Counted from the stretch's first letter, positions 38,880 through 51,600 are shown. The stretch: 64,000 nt of DNA from Linyphia triangularis (GCA_963978545.1 OZ021727.1:59532487-59596486); one strand, 5' to 3'. Notes: generated by a model from the sequence alone, not told the origin. A program made the numbers and translations.

Positions 38880-39480
38880 GATGGGGGCGAGTCATTTCCG
38901 GCAGTGAGATGAACAAAAAAGGGATGTGGAGGGTTATGTTTCCAAAGGCATGTCAATTTCTGAAGGAATAATGTAACGTAAAGTTCAAAGTGGCAGAGAG
39001 ATATAAGTCCAAAGAACGCTTTCTAGCTAAAGGCATTTAGGCGGAGCTGTGAGGGAAAAATAGTCAGTGAGATGAGAACTTCAAGGTAATGGTTTTTTCA
39101 CAACTAATGGTGGAAAACTAGAGTTATAAAAAACGCATGCACCGCCAAAAATCTCTCTCTGCGTACTCCTTCTTCAACTGTCTTCACCCTCACGACTCTT
39201 GAATTAAGTGGGGACTGCCTACAGCTCTCTACTAACGTAAGCATTTCTCATTCCATTTTGCAATCTTAAGAGAGTCCGGAACTGTTACTTGATTTTAATA
39301 GTTTAATTTTTATTTGTTTGGTTTAATAAATTTTAACTGTTATTTTCAATGACCTTTAGAGGTGCGTTTTATTTAGTAGTTGGAGATGTTAATGTGATAT
39401 TTGGGAAATCTGGGACAGGTATTTCAGGAGAACGAGTTGATTAGTGCAGAGAGGTGAACCGCTCAGGTGAGTTTAAAAAT
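38880..39480. other. Higher-GC island in intron, unidentified
   Basis: A mixed stretch with GGATGGGGGCGAGTCATTTC, TTAGGCGGAGCTGTGAGGG and ACGCATGCACCGCCAAAAAT. Possible splice-like signals (CTCAGGTGAGTTT at about 39460) are present, but no long frame. It could be an exon of a non-coding transcript. Confidence 0.25.
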
Positions 39481-40159
39481 GATTAACTGTTTTTGTCAGT
39501 GATTTCCTTTTGGTGTTTTTTTTTGGGATCACCTAACGTGTTTGAGGTTTTCGTGAGTGAACCTTGCCTGCCCTATAGGCATAACAACTGCTTGTCATAT
39601 TTCTTTCATAACGCATGTACGATTTTGAACTTATTCACGGCCATAAAGTATTTTAAGTGTATGTTATCTAACTTTATTTATTTTTGCATTGTTTTTAACT
39701 TTGAACGAGAATTGCAAGAAAGACCATCACATCGCAATGATCAAGGAAAAAAAAAAAAAAAAAAAAAAAGAAGGGAAAAAAAAGTGTTTAAAATTCCGAA
39801 AATAAACTTTTAAGCTTGAGGCTATGCTGACATAATACATTGGGATATATGTGTTGTCAGTTCACCAAAAAACCAATAAAATATTTTAAATTATGAACTA
39901 AAGGTATTTTAGAAAATTAAAGAAATTGTAGACATTCTTTGTGTACCCAGACTATATAATGTTATATTAAAATAATGACCGAAAATCAGTTTCTGTTTTT
40001 GGACGTGAAAATCTTGATGGATTTTTCAGAATAACTATGAAGTTATGCAAAACTTCAAATTTCAAAAATTTAACAGACAAATTTTTAATTTGGTATAATT
40101 TTGATTCCTCTCTATTTTGTCCATATTTCACTTGTTAGCATTGCAAAATTTTAACTTCT

Positions 40160-40515
40160 TTTAATTATTTTATCGTTGTGACTGTACAATTTTCGCTACT
40201 TTAATAAAATAAAACTCATTAAAACCCATTGAAAATCTTCGATTTCTTAATTTTCATTGATATCTTCAGTGATTGGTAGAGCCCTCAAGAATTATATAAT
40301 TGTAAAAAATTATACATATTTTTTTTATTATAGGTGAGTTGTGTTTTATTGCTGTATGGCTGAACAATTATATTTTCTTTATTAAAATAAACTTAGTAAA
40401 AAGCCATTGAAATATCAGATTTCTCCTTCGTAATCCCCAATTTCAGTGGTTGGTAGAGCTCTCAAAATTTTTTAATTGTAAAAAATTATTCATATCATTT
40501 TAATTCTGTTACGGA
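40160..40515 (+). repeat. Tandem duplication, two units of about 180 bp
   Basis: The unit with CATTGAAAATCTTCGATTTC, then GATTGGTAGAGCCCTCAA and TTGTAAAAAATTAT, is repeated as CATTGAAATATCAGATTTCT, GGTTGGTAGAGCTCTCAA and TTGTAAAAAATTAT. It lies just downstream, in the sense of transcription, of the transmembrane exon. Confidence 0.65.
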
Positions 40516-40702
40516 GGACTTTTGAGTGTTAATGATTTTCTTAAAAGCACTCTCTTTTTTTAAAAAAAAACTACTAGAACTACTCTACTGTGAATGGAAT
40601 AGCTTTACTGACAACGTTCATTGATATAGAATACATTTTTTTTTACTAAAAGTGTTTTCTTTGCCAGCGGTCTTAGACCGAAACCGATAGATAACAACTT
40701 AC

Positions 40703-40891
40703 AGACACCTTGGGATCGGCACTCTGACGTCGTGTCCTTTCGTCGCAAGACCATGACGACTGCCACAACGATTGTAATGACGATCACAACAACGACGGCG
40801 CACACGATCGGCACGAACACGGCGGGATCACGAAGGATGGAAAAGGCACCGGAAGATGTGGAGGACGTGGAAGCCAGAGGAGGAACTGTCG
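40703..40891 (-). CDS. Dscam: Dscam-like receptor, transmembrane exon
   Basis: A 189-bp exon (63 codons). After the splice it encodes a Thr/Ser/Pro-rich juxtamembrane linker (TVPPLASTSSTSSGAF), then a single membrane span of about 25 Val/Ile/Ala residues starting FVPIVCAVVVV and ending VAVVMVL. The stop-transfer RRKD and the first cytoplasmic residues follow. The acceptor TTTTTTCTCCTCCTACAG at 40892 is strong and pyrimidine-rich; the donor is T|GTAAGT. Entry and exit are both phase 1, and joining to the preceding FNIII exon gives G|CG (Ala). Codons are GC-rich compared with the surroundings, a sign of constraint. Its role is to anchor the adhesion receptor and link the FNIII stalk to the tail. 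A decayed copy lies at 36701-36900. Confidence 0.88.
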
Positions 40892-42589
40892 CTGTAGGAG
40901 GAGAAAAAACATTAATTTAATAATATGTTAGTATAAAAGCTTAATAAACATTAAAAAAAAAGTATGTCTTCAAAACATTTATTTCGTATTAGCTAGAATA
41001 CATCATTGATTTAAAGGACTGAGGTTACAGAAATAGAATGATGTTATTTAATAAAAGTCAATACATTATAAATAATTTCATCAACATGAAAACTGAAGAA
41101 ATTGCTATGCACTTAATGCATGGTATTTGTACTATTTTATCTATGTTTTGTAACTGAGTTCAACTGGTGGCTTTTGTATAATACCTTACTACGAGAAAGA
41201 AATTGTTCACGATGGAAGTCAGAGGAATGTGATGTTTTACAGCTTTTGTAGAAAATAAAGCAATACAATATACGTCTTGCTTTTTTAGTCGTTCATGTTC
41301 CTTTTATAGAGAATAGAAAATCTTTTTTCTTGACAAGACAATTTGGCAGTTATATAAGCATTGATATTCCATAAACCTATCCTAAATAAATGCTCACCTA
41401 AGGAACTCATCCTTGTGCATCAAATCCTTCATTTAACAATACCCAAAAAGCTGGTAATTATATCTATGTATCCTTGATAAAATAAGATAATCATGAATGG
41501 TGGAAAACTAAAACTCCATTAGCAATTTTAAAAATGTCACAACCCATCACAATGTCATTTACATATAAATGTAACAGAAACAATAATGTAGGTCGACATA
41601 ATAATATATATAATACATAAACCATATAAGTAGTTTAAAAAAACACCCTTATATGGTAAAGTGATTAAAATAAAAAGAGAAACTAAAAAGTATCCAGCTC
41701 CATAGCACAAGCAATTTCATTTCCCTCCCCCCCCCCCATCTACAACTACTTGTCTCGATTCTCTATAAACATAATTTTCCACCGTTGTAGCACTTCTAAC
41801 TACTGATATGAAAATTTGTCTTGCTTTAAAAACATTTATTACAGATAAAGAGTAAAATCTAGATGATTACACAAGAACTAATTCTGCCTCAAGTGTCGAA
41901 GATAAATCTTGCCTTCAATTGCTAACTATCATTTGAGCCAACATCTTCACTCTTCACTATACTTATTTGCTTTGATATCGTATTCAACCTCGCAGTATTG
42001 ATGTATCTGGTAGACTCCTCTATGTGGATGATTTATGTTAGCTCATATAAGGCATGATGAATATAACAGAATAGAGAGAAATAAAATCACAGCTAATGTG
42101 TACAATGGTGTGTATATTATTATTATATGTTTAATACCTTTAATGCAATTAATTCTAGATTTTAAAGAGTCATTTCTTTTTCCCACTGTTGTAAATAATA
42201 TCTCTATACTCTATAACTTAAAAAAAATTTATGATGGGATTATTTAGTATGTGGTAATATTGTTTCTGATTTATTCTTGAAAATAAGTATTGGTTTATCT
42301 GAAGTGATTCATTTCAATCGTATTGATAAATATTCAAGGATTCAGACTAATTGTAAAAATGAACAATTAGGAAAGAAAATTCCAAATGAATTCCAACTTA
42401 CAAAAATTATTCTGGAACATTTGTTTATTTTAATTATCATACCAAGATACATAGTAAATATATCACACACCAGACAAAACTAATAATTTTGCTCAACATA
42501 TTTTAAGTACCCCATACCAACAAAGAAATAGAGTCAACTTCCTATTTAATAATGCAACTCTAGAATAAGTGAAAACTGACAACGAGTTC

Positions 42590-42960
42590 TATCAACACAC
42601 GAGAGACATCATTACCTCCTATTTCTATACTCGGAATCGGCATCACCACGTGTACACTGGATCATAAAAACCAGTTGATATTCAAGGCTAGTTTTACGAG
42701 AGTTCCGCTCATTTGTTATCGGCCCAGTGCACGTCCGGCGATAAATTTCACTCCCGTAAACCGTAAAATTTGGGATTTGCAAAGATTAAATGCACTTTTT
42801 ACGGGCCTCCATTTTATTATGTGAGACTGGGTAATAAAACATATCAGCGACTAAAAAGAAGGCTAAGTATAGAAATGTAATGAGTTTGAAATGCCTTGTC
42901 GACGTTTTGCTTCGATGCAAAATAAAAGTTTTTTTTTATTTTATTTTGCATCTAGAATAA
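42590..42960. other. Higher-GC stretch in intron, unidentified
   Basis: Contains GGAATCGGCATCACCACGTG, GGCCCAGTGCACGTCCGGCG and ACTCCCGTAAACCGTAAAAT. CACGTG is an E-box core. No frame of useful length. Confidence 0.25.
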
Positions 42961-43329
42961 TGGAAATAGAAAACTTTTATGATGCGTTTAGTTTCTTCAT
43001 TGCTTGAAGGCGAGTTGAAAAGTCACTTTCAAAATAATGCTGCCTAGTTGCGGAAGGTGGGAAAGTTATTAAAAATTCATGAAAAGCTTTTCGTTATTTT
43101 TAACAAATTGCCGTTGAAAATATTTCAACTAAAGAAAATTGAGATAGTATACTTTTACAATTGCTTTGCATATTGAGATAGGGCAATTCCTTTACACAGT
43201 ATTTCTATCGTTCATGTCTTATTCCATTTCCTTCATGCTCACATTGCATTATCATAATTGTTCATATTTCACAGATGTACTTAAAATTATATTTCATTAT
43301 CGGAACTCAGCTTTTTTATTAAAATTACC

Positions 43330-43930
43330 CAAGTGTTTGCATAGGGTAATGAAAGTATAGCATTCGGTAAATTTTTTTTTTTTTTTTTTGCATTTCTCCA
43401 CATTTTGGAACACTCTGATTTCAAAAAAGTGGTCAAGAAAAAATGGCTGTATGTGTGTACGCGTTCAGCATAACTCCCAAACAAACTGACCTATGATTTT
43501 CAAATTTGGTTCTCGGTTTAGTGCTGGCCATGGAACGTACCATTAAGGTTTTCATCAAAATCGCGCATGCGCATAAGGTTGAAATCATGAAAAAAATCAT
43601 GTTTTTTCAGCAGTTGCTAAAAAACGCCTCAGACGATTTTGTTTAAACTCTATGTGCTAATGCCTCTTAAGGAGTTCTAATCGTCCCCACTTTCGAAATT
43701 CCCATAGAAATGCAATAAAAGCGTAACAAGTTTTAAAACGAGTGCCTTTAACACAGAGCTCTCTGCTTTTGAGTATGGCCCATCAACAATTAATTTTTTT
43801 GTTTCACGCGCAAGAAAGGTCAATGTAATGTCTGTCGAATAACATCGCCAATGTCTTCATCTTAGCGGGGGTGGGGGTTGTCCATGTAAAAATTATTGCC
43901 TAGAATATCGCCAAACTGACTATTTTTATT
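43330..43930 (-). repeat. Repeat family X, copy C (most complete)
   Basis: Read on the minus strand, this copy runs from a TTTGGCGATATTCTAGGC start through CAGAGAGCTCTGTGTTAAAG, GCGCATGCGCGATTTTGATG and AACCAAATTTGAAAATCATA to AGTGTTCCAAAATGTGGAGA and a poly(A)-like run, ending CCGAATGCTATACTTTCATT. It shows the empty site that the mariner element fills in the copy at 5371. No coding sequence; family unnamed. Confidence 0.65.
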
Positions 43931-45559
43931 TAAATGAGTGAAAATTGAAAACGGTAAATTAGACCATACATTTTAATGCAATGAACAATATTATAGTGTA
44001 GTTGAAAGTTATGCAATGTTCCACACTCTTAGTTAAAGTGGTAACTGAAAGTGGAGTACATGCACTACAGAACAATGCCACTTTTAAAGGTAAAAAATAT
44101 GTTTACATTACATTACTATATTTTTTATTTCACAAATCTACTTAAAAATTATACTTTCTCGTTGTTCTCAATATTATATTATTATGCTCCGTATAAATGA
44201 GTTATTTTTTATTTTTCTGCTATCACCATCAATAAAATATCTCTTTACGTCTTATTTTGTGTACATGGTTTTCAAGGAATAAAATAAATCGTACAGGAAG
44301 CGGCCTCTACCTTAAACTGGTTATCACTGTTTCCAACTCTATGGTACTCATCTATTTCCCCCTTCAACCACTTTACCATGATGCCCCCTTAAACGTGAAG
44401 CAACTTTGCACTTCTGAAGTCATACTGCTGCTTTCTAAGTGAATGTTCTGGGCAACTGGTTTTTGACTGAAGATAAATCTGAAAACTAAATTTTGTTTTA
44501 ACCCTTGTCAAACCCAATATACTGTCCGTATTTAGAGAAATAAAACACCACCTGTGGAATATATTAGTAAAATTTAAACAAATATTATTATTTAAGAGTA
44601 TCCTTAAATGTTATTCCTCTTAAGTAAAACAATTTACTTAAATCTGTCATATCAGACGAAAAACTGTCTTAAAGAACATATATCACACTACAGTTTGATT
44701 CAGCACCCTATACAGATACATAAATGTGGGTTATACGAGTCATTTAGTTTGGTTCATGTTCTAGCTTCTTGAAAAGAATAATATTTCTCATATAATTTGC
44801 ATATTTACTCCCTTTTCAATGGCAATTTCGTGTAGTTCATGCAGCGATGAGTTTCCGTCAAGTGTAGAGGTTTCGAATCCCAAAATATTCCCTTATCAAT
44901 GTAAGTAATATTTTCAAGTACTGCTTGTGAATCATTATTAAATGGCCAAAAAATTCATGTACGAGTGTTAATAAGTGCATGGTAGGAGAAAGAAACACTC
45001 AACTTGGAAGTATTTACAACTGACGTTTTTTTAGTAATAAATTTATATTGGTATGACTTTAAAATTAAGTTTATAATTTGAAGTTCATTGTTTTTATATA
45101 TAAAGAGACTCTTTTAAAAACTCAGGTCTGTTAAAGTCAAAAGTAGTTTTAATGCATGCATTTAACCTCTCCCCTCCTCTCCCTAGAAATACAAAACTTA
45201 AAAAAAAAAAATCTAATCTAATCCCATCTAATTTTTCATATTACATAAAATACAAATTTACAGTAAAATATTACTGATAATATATTGCTACTATTTATTT
45301 TTACTTACATTTTTATTTCGATTACTTTGAAACAATAAAATAATGTTCTTATACTGTAGAATAAAAAAATTAACTTAAGCAACATTAGACATAACATTTT
45401 GATGCAACTTTTTCTGAAAATGTTTCCTTTTTAAATCAATTTAAAAATTTCATTGAAGTGAAATAAGCTCAAATACAAAACACAACCTAGTAACGTATCA
45501 CGTAAAACTCAGTTTTATCTACAGCCATTCCATAAATATTAGATTTTTTTATTCGCTGA

Positions 45560-46060
45560 AAATAAAGTAATTCACTCGGCCCCGACCATCCCCAGACGCA
45601 AATTTTCTTGTCATTTGCCCGCATTAAGCTAGTCTACTGCATCCCCATTACCCACATCTGCCCAGTAAAACGGACATCGAAAGAAGGCGGGGTCACGGGG
45701 TCACCCCAAGACTGAAAACAAATGGTCAAACTTCTACTGGAACAGCGTTTACAGAAAATGTTACAGCGTATAAAACCTGAAGAACAAATGCGTTTCTCGA
45801 ACCTTTTACAGGACGAAGGAGATTTGCGAAAGGATAGCGGCAAAAGAGAAATGGGAACGAAAACAAAATGGGAAGGAAAACAAAATCTCGAGTGGAGAGC
45901 TGAATGATTAATGGGATCTTTGGAAGGTAATGCGGCTGAGACAAAAAGACTCTTTATTCTCGGCTGAAGCACGGGAGGAATTTTTGTTTTAAGGAAATAC
46001 ATAAATTCAGCACTACATCCCTTCCATAAGAAGCCATTTGTTACAGCGTGGCTAAATGCA
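45560..46060. other. Higher-GC island with direct nuclear-receptor-like half sites
   Basis: GGGGTCACGGGGTCACCCC at 45689-45707 holds two GGGTCA half sites in the same orientation spaced by 2 bp. Around it are GCCCCGACCATCCCCAGACG and a purine-rich tract (AAGGAGATTTGCGAAAGG). Overlapping open frames on both strands (up to 122 codons) show no family resemblance. It is a candidate enhancer or non-coding RNA exon. Confidence 0.3.
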
Positions 46061-46889
46061 GGTGTAAATAAATGATAGTCGAGAATGCAACATGTTATAA
46101 ATTACAGCGTATTTTTTAGGATTTAAACTCAAACTTCCGAAAAAATAAGGTAGTGTTACATAAAATTTAGTGTGCAATGTTTGCCATCTCTACTGTGTGA
46201 TCTATGTTTAAAATTCAAGTTACCCTTAACGTTCTTTAGCTTTAGTTTGGGTAATTCTTAAACATTCACAAAAAAAAAAAAAATCATGTTATGTGTTAAA
46301 AACAATACTTTACGAGTACCAAATGACATATAAATATAGTTTAATTTTTTTCATTTGGTAAAAATTAAACAATCTGACGATTGTTTTATGTTTATTAATT
46401 AATAGATGGGTGTTTGGGTACGATAAATTGATGTTTCCTGCATAACATTTAAATATCAGGATATGTTGAGATGCTTAATGCAAATATTCAACACTAACGC
46501 ATGATTATGCCTGTATAGGATTGGCATCCGTAAGCTATGATAGGAATGGCCTTAGCCTCAAACAATCAACAATTAGAAAAGGTTGACTTATGGTCAAGTT
46601 TTAAATTCAGTATATGAATTTGTGTCGCATATTCATACTATTGTTAAGTTGTTGACTTTTTAAGATTTCCCGATAGATCAATATCTTTTATAGGATCAAA
46701 ATATTATTTTTTAAAGATTTGTAAGTACACAATACAATTTCTTCGGAATTTCAAGCTACCTCATTCATCTAATAAAAACACTACTAAAAACTAAACTAAA
46801 AGCATTTCATATCGATCTTCCATCCATTTTTCCCACCTTATCCCAACTACAGTATTCCATGAGATGTATTAGCATAAAACAGCCCTTAC

Positions 46890-47183
46890 CTCCAGATGCG
46901 GTGAGGGTCGCAAATACGTATTCCGCTTCCGTCGAGTCAGCGTCGTTGTGGGCGGCCATTAAAAGGTCGTACCAGGTGCCTGGCGTGAGATCGCTCAGTG
47001 TTACCGTCGATTGAGCAGGGGCAATATTGGACGATTGCAGAATCCATTCCTTCTGCAGTTTGGGCTTGTAGCGAACTTCGAAATAGAGGATCGGGCAACC
47101 ACCGTCGTTCCAGGCTGAGAGACGGATGATAGCGTATGAGGAGTTGAGGGATAAGAGAGTAGATTTTTCTGGAGCTTGTGGGG
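46890..47183 (-). CDS. Dscam: Dscam-like receptor, membrane-proximal FNIII domain
   Basis: A 294-bp exon encodes one whole fibronectin type III domain of about 97 residues. It opens with PQAPEKSTLLSLNSSYAIIR. Strand B/C carries the Dscam hallmark LSAWNDGGCPI with FEVRYKPK after it. Then come the EW tryptophan, LTPGTWYDLLMAAHNDADST (the FNIII tyrosine corner) and EAEYVFATLT. In canonical Dscam this is the last FNIII domain before the membrane. The acceptor is CTATCTTTCCAG|CC and the donor CTGGAG|GTAAGG, both phase 1. Extracellular; in the family it contributes to the stalk that holds the Ig domains used for homophilic recognition. No stop or indel; an intact, constrained exon. Confidence 0.93.
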
Positions 47184-48172
47184 CTGGAAAGATAGAAAAA
47201 GATAGGGATGATGTTTTATTGGAGACACTGAATGTTAGGTTGTGCAGTTGAATATAAACTGCCTGTTCCATTTCATTGATTTGGTCGGAAGTGTTTTTAG
47301 ATGGATGGTAATGGATAGACATTTGAGGAACTTCCCATCTATTACTTTTCCTTGGCTATGTTTTTATTGTATATTTTGAAATTATTATGAAAGTTTGGGA
47401 AAAGAATTTCATTAAAAGTAAAATTTTATCCACAGTTAAAAGATATATGAAACATCATCGAAATATATTAGATTTGTATAATTCAAAGACAGTATTTAAT
47501 GTTTCAAAGTAATAAGAGTTGAAAGTGGAGAAAATTGATAGTATTTTGTCAACATAATTTTTTTTTTTTTTTCAATTATGTTCCTCTTTAGTAGAGTATT
47601 GATTTTTCTCAACGAACGTATTGTAATACTCATTCTCGACAAAGAATTAGAAATGGCGAATTTTAAGCATATATTTAAAATAGTGTTAAACTTTAAAAGC
47701 ATTCTTATATATATAAATATATAGGATTTTTATTATCCCATATCAATTGTTTACCGTACATTTCAATTTCCTCTTGTAAAGACAGATGGCACTGCAAGAC
47801 GAAGTTTTTTTTGTTTGTTTTGTTATTACGAATAAGAATTCGTACTCCGCGATTTTATTTTTTTAAGCAGAAGCACACCAGCTCTCCACTCTATCGACCA
47901 GTTTATTTTGGGTGCACTCAACTCACTTCGCTAATTGGGTAATGTACTAATTAAACACTTAGTTTCGTCAACTTGTGCTGCCATTTGGCTAGAATCATTT
48001 AATACTTCCCCCCCCCCCCTTTGTTTTGTTTAAAAGTGATTGTGATGTTTCTTCTAATAAATTTAATTGGACTTTCTGTTTCTGATTTGGAAGTTTATTT
48101 CTCTTTTATTTCATTTTTGCTTCCCTAAATAAATCCCCTAGACATTTAAAAAACCGAACTACTAACCCCCCC

Positions 48173-48173
48173 C

Positions 48174-48241
<68 letters not shown>
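48173..48241. repeat. Compound (AC)n(AT)n microsatellite
   Basis: A short C run and CACACACACACACA pass into about 27 AT units. Confidence 0.95.
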
Positions 48242-48244
<3 letters not shown>

Positions 48245-48459
48245 ACAAATTTTAAAGAAATATTCAGTATTCTCGCTTGGAAAATTTTACTGACTCTCTC
48301 ATCAAAAAATTTATATATGTTTACGATTACAATTCCTGCATTTATAATAACGCATTTCATTCATCAATGCTTAGCAATTTTTTTTCAGTTTTTATTAACT
48401 TCTGATGGAATTACCTAGATAAAAAACGATAAGGAACGATCAAATTCTACCCTAACACT

Positions 48460-49230
48460 TTTTTTTGCACCCACACCATCCGTCCAACCATTACGCCGAC
48501 AACCCTAAAGATATATTTGCTGTCATCGGTCAGCATATCTCTCAGCTGACCACAGATCGATGCCTTCCATATCAGCACGATTGGTCATTATGCCCACTGA
48601 CCACGGATACGAGTAGGCGGAAGGCGGAGGAAGATTACGTTTCAGATCATGTACCACTACTGGAGGCAGGATCACTGCTGATTCTAATGTCCAACATTAC
48701 TCTTGGGGTAACACGGCGTGAGACCGAGACCGTAGGTCTTTTGTTTTCCCCAAGCCACTTTTCTCTTTCTTTATCCGATCGACCCCGATTCTTTTGTCTC
48801 TATCTGAAGTGGGACAAAAAAAGGCATCAAGATCCTAAAAAAACAAGTTAATAATTGAAGGCGGCTGTGTTTAGCGAGAGTAAACAGGGCGATTTGTAAC
48901 CGAAAACATTTCCAGGGGTAACGCGCTGCATCAGAAGCAGCTTGGTTGCTAAGGGTGACCCCGCGTAGATAGTGTCGCCTGTGTTTTGTTTTCTGATTTT
49001 CTTTTTTTCTTGTTATTTTGCGGATATGGGATATACTTTTTCCGAAGGATTTGTTGAATAGTTCTGGTGTTAGGCTGTGAAGAATTCTTGATATGATTTG
49101 GGATATATCGGGAACAATGCTCGAATAACAGGAATTCCATTCATGTGTTTGGGGATTCAATCCACACAAACATTCGGTGTCATAATTCAGGAGTGGAAAT
49201 ACCATTAGAGGCGAATGTTGGTGACACTAA
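48460..49230. other. Long higher-GC region in intron, unidentified
   Basis: About 770 bp with raised GC (GGCGGAAGGCGGAGGAAG, GGTAACACGGCGTGAGACCG, GGTAACGCGCTGCATCAG, GGGTGACCCCGCGTAGA). A plus-strand frame of 128 codons (48465-48851) and overlapping minus-strand frames (48771-49205) have no family resemblance, low-complexity ends and no start context. I cannot call a gene. Candidate regulatory region, promoter or non-coding RNA. Confidence 0.35.
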
Positions 49231-51072
49231 TTCTGAAATATGTCCGTTTGAAAAATATTTCAGTTCGTTGTTGAAAAGGATGATGCTTTCAAAATCGTTT
49301 TTATTTATATTGTTGAAGAGCGTTAGTAATGTTTATGCCGTATGAAAAATGGACATCATCCGAAAAAGCAGAGTTGTTTTGTTGAAAACTGGTAATTTAT
49401 ATAAATATTTTTACTCACAAAAAGTATTGGAAGTTTTCGCTGTGACAACGAATTGTATTTATTGCTATAAACTGAATTAATAAATGTAAAATATATAACA
49501 AGTTTTATAGCTCCAGGGAAGTTGAAACTGTCCCAACAGTTGTCTACAGCTGTTTGCAAGGCATTTAGTAATTTCTCTCCCCATATGGTTTTGCTCGTTT
49601 AAAAATCATACTGTTCAACCTTTATAAAAATAACTTAATGAAATTCCCAACTGTAGTTTATTCTTACTGTACATTCAATTTAACCTGGCAAAAAAGTAAC
49701 AATGCTGAGAAAATATTAAAGACTATAAAGATAGAGAATATTTTCAACATATGAATGATAAAAATTCATTACATCTACGATCTTTCTTGGCAGTTTTGCT
49801 CTTTTTCTTACTTGTAAACAGATTAGAATTGTAAAATAATAATGAATCTATTAGGTATGTTTTAGTTTTCATAATATCCGTTGGTGGAAAAGTTAGAGGA
49901 AAAATAATAATTTTAACTAGTTAAAGCATATATGTATTAGTTAACAATGCACAAGTTCTAGGTTCTGTGAGTTTGTATTATTCTGACTGTGACAGTTACA
50001 AGATTTTTTTCATGAATATGCTTGGAAGCCAAGAGCCCACTAATAATAAAAAAGCATATGAAATATATTTATTATAGCAGTATATGCTTACACAATTCAG
50101 TCATTCGGCACCCTTTTTCTCGTTGTGATTACGTATGTGAACGTATGCTTCTTCGTAATTTTTGTTTGTTATTGTGTTCCATGTTTCTTATCGCATTTCT
50201 GAAAATAGTTTCTAAAACCTTATATTAAATTTCTGATTTTTTTTTTTTTATCGTCTTATTCTTTTCGAATAAATTTATTAATAATATATAACCACTGTAA
50301 TCTAAATATATGATATGCTTATTTTATGATGTATAATTTATATTTATTTATCAATTATTAAAAATTGTGCTAATTTCAATCAATCTCATCTCTGATAAAT
50401 TAAAAATTATCCATCCTTGGATATTTCAATTTTATAAGACTGATTTAAATTGACAGTGCTTTAAATTGTAAATGCGTTTTACTTTGAAATAAAAATTTTG
50501 GACATCCATGACTATAAGAAAAGAGTTTTATTTCATATCATTTCAAAAACATTTTTTATGTTATTCAGTGTAGATTCCTATTTCCATAATATCCTCACCA
50601 AACCAAAATCATCGTTTGAAAATCTCTTTCATCGGGGCAGTCGTTTTATACGAAGGAATGATTCGGTCAGGATATTCACTTCAATAAATATATCCAGTAG
50701 TCAGCAATTTAACGGGGCACAAGCATATTTATCTAACATATTTTAAATGTGTTGTGAATTTTGTTCCTTTTAAACAGTTTAGTGGTAAGGTATTAAGATT
50801 ATTTGCTGAAATATCCTGTAAAATTCACATAAACAACAAATAATATTTTTAATATATTAATAGCATAAACTTAATCTATATATCTGAATTGATATATATG
50901 AATTAACATATAGAGGACGCCTTCATTATTAAATGATATTTCAATTTATCGATACAACTAATTATTAAGCTACATAATATTTGGCATATAAGTATACTAA
51001 CACCATAAATACTTAAAATAAAAAAAGTAGCCTTCAAAGTTTTTATATTACTTTATTCACTAATAATATACA

Positions 51073-51600
51073 GGATGTTCTGCATTGAATGGGACAAAAA
51101 GAATAGCATCGTGTGAATTTTGTAACTGATTTATTTAGCTGAAACGAATTTATTCTGAAACTACAATTATACAAGTTTTATCTAGCAACAGAAAAACATA
51201 ACAATGTACATGAGCACCTGAGCGATCATCTACACCATCGCTGGATTGGCCGAGCTGGGTCAAATGATACCTTCCTTGGCCATCGAGGCCCCCATATTTA
51301 ACCCCATTCTACTTTTTCTGCGGAGTTTTCTTTAAGTCTTCGTGCCACCACTTCTTCTGGACTTAAGAAACGGGTAACTGATGTGTTGGACTCATTAACA
51401 GGGGGATATTCTATCACGAGTATGGCAGGAACTGAAATACCGCATAGACATTTGCTATGTTACCAGAAGGGCACACGTAGAACATCTATAGGAACTTGGA
51501 TAACTGTAGTTTCACAGTAAATTTGATTTATCAAAATAAATTAATTACAGCCTACACTTGTATACTTTATGTTTTCCCCATTCAATAATTCAATATGAAT
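51073..51600 (+). pseudogene. Remnant of a mariner-like transposase (C-terminal part)
   Basis: From about 51235 the plus strand reads HRWIGRAGSNDTFLGHRGPH, then TFFLRSF and, near 51420, SRVWQELKYRIDICYVTRRA followed by HVEHL. This order (RWIGR, PRSPDL-like, DFFLWG-like, VW-E-YRID, H-EHL) is the C-terminal end of a widespread arthropod DD34D/E transposase family. Stops interrupt it. A TACAGGATGTTCTGCATTGA start at 51072 may be its left terminal repeat. Most of the transposase is missing. Confidence 0.6.

Larger units (their letters stand above)
40892..46889 (-). other. 6.0-kb intron between the FNIII and transmembrane exons
   Basis: Bounded by GGAG|GTAAGG at 46889 and TCCTACAG at 40892. It contains a run of C (about 41727-41739), a GC-raised stretch (42590-42960), a minus-strand copy of repeat family X (43330-43930) and a GC-raised island (45560-46060). 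In 40930-42590, 43940-45550 and 46070-46880 I see only AT-rich sequence with short, non-homologous frames. Confidence 0.6.

Noticed and set aside
40732..40920. Plus-strand frame rich in Thr
   Set aside because: Antisense shadow of the transmembrane exon.
44840..44890. B-box-like GTTTCGAATCCC
   Set aside because: No A box at the right distance and no SINE body or tail was seen.
45634..46002. 122-codon minus-strand frame
   Set aside because: Overlaps equally good frames on the other strand; composition follows the GC island; no homology seen.
46807..47322. 171-codon continuous minus-strand frame as a single gene
   Set aside because: Only 46890-47183 has FNIII similarity. The extensions are intron sequence beyond clear AG and GT splice sites.
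48465..48851. 128-codon plus-strand frame
   Set aside because: Not enough for a gene call: no recognisable domain, overlapping minus-strand frames in the same stretch and no splice or start context. Kept only as part of an unexplained GC-raised region.
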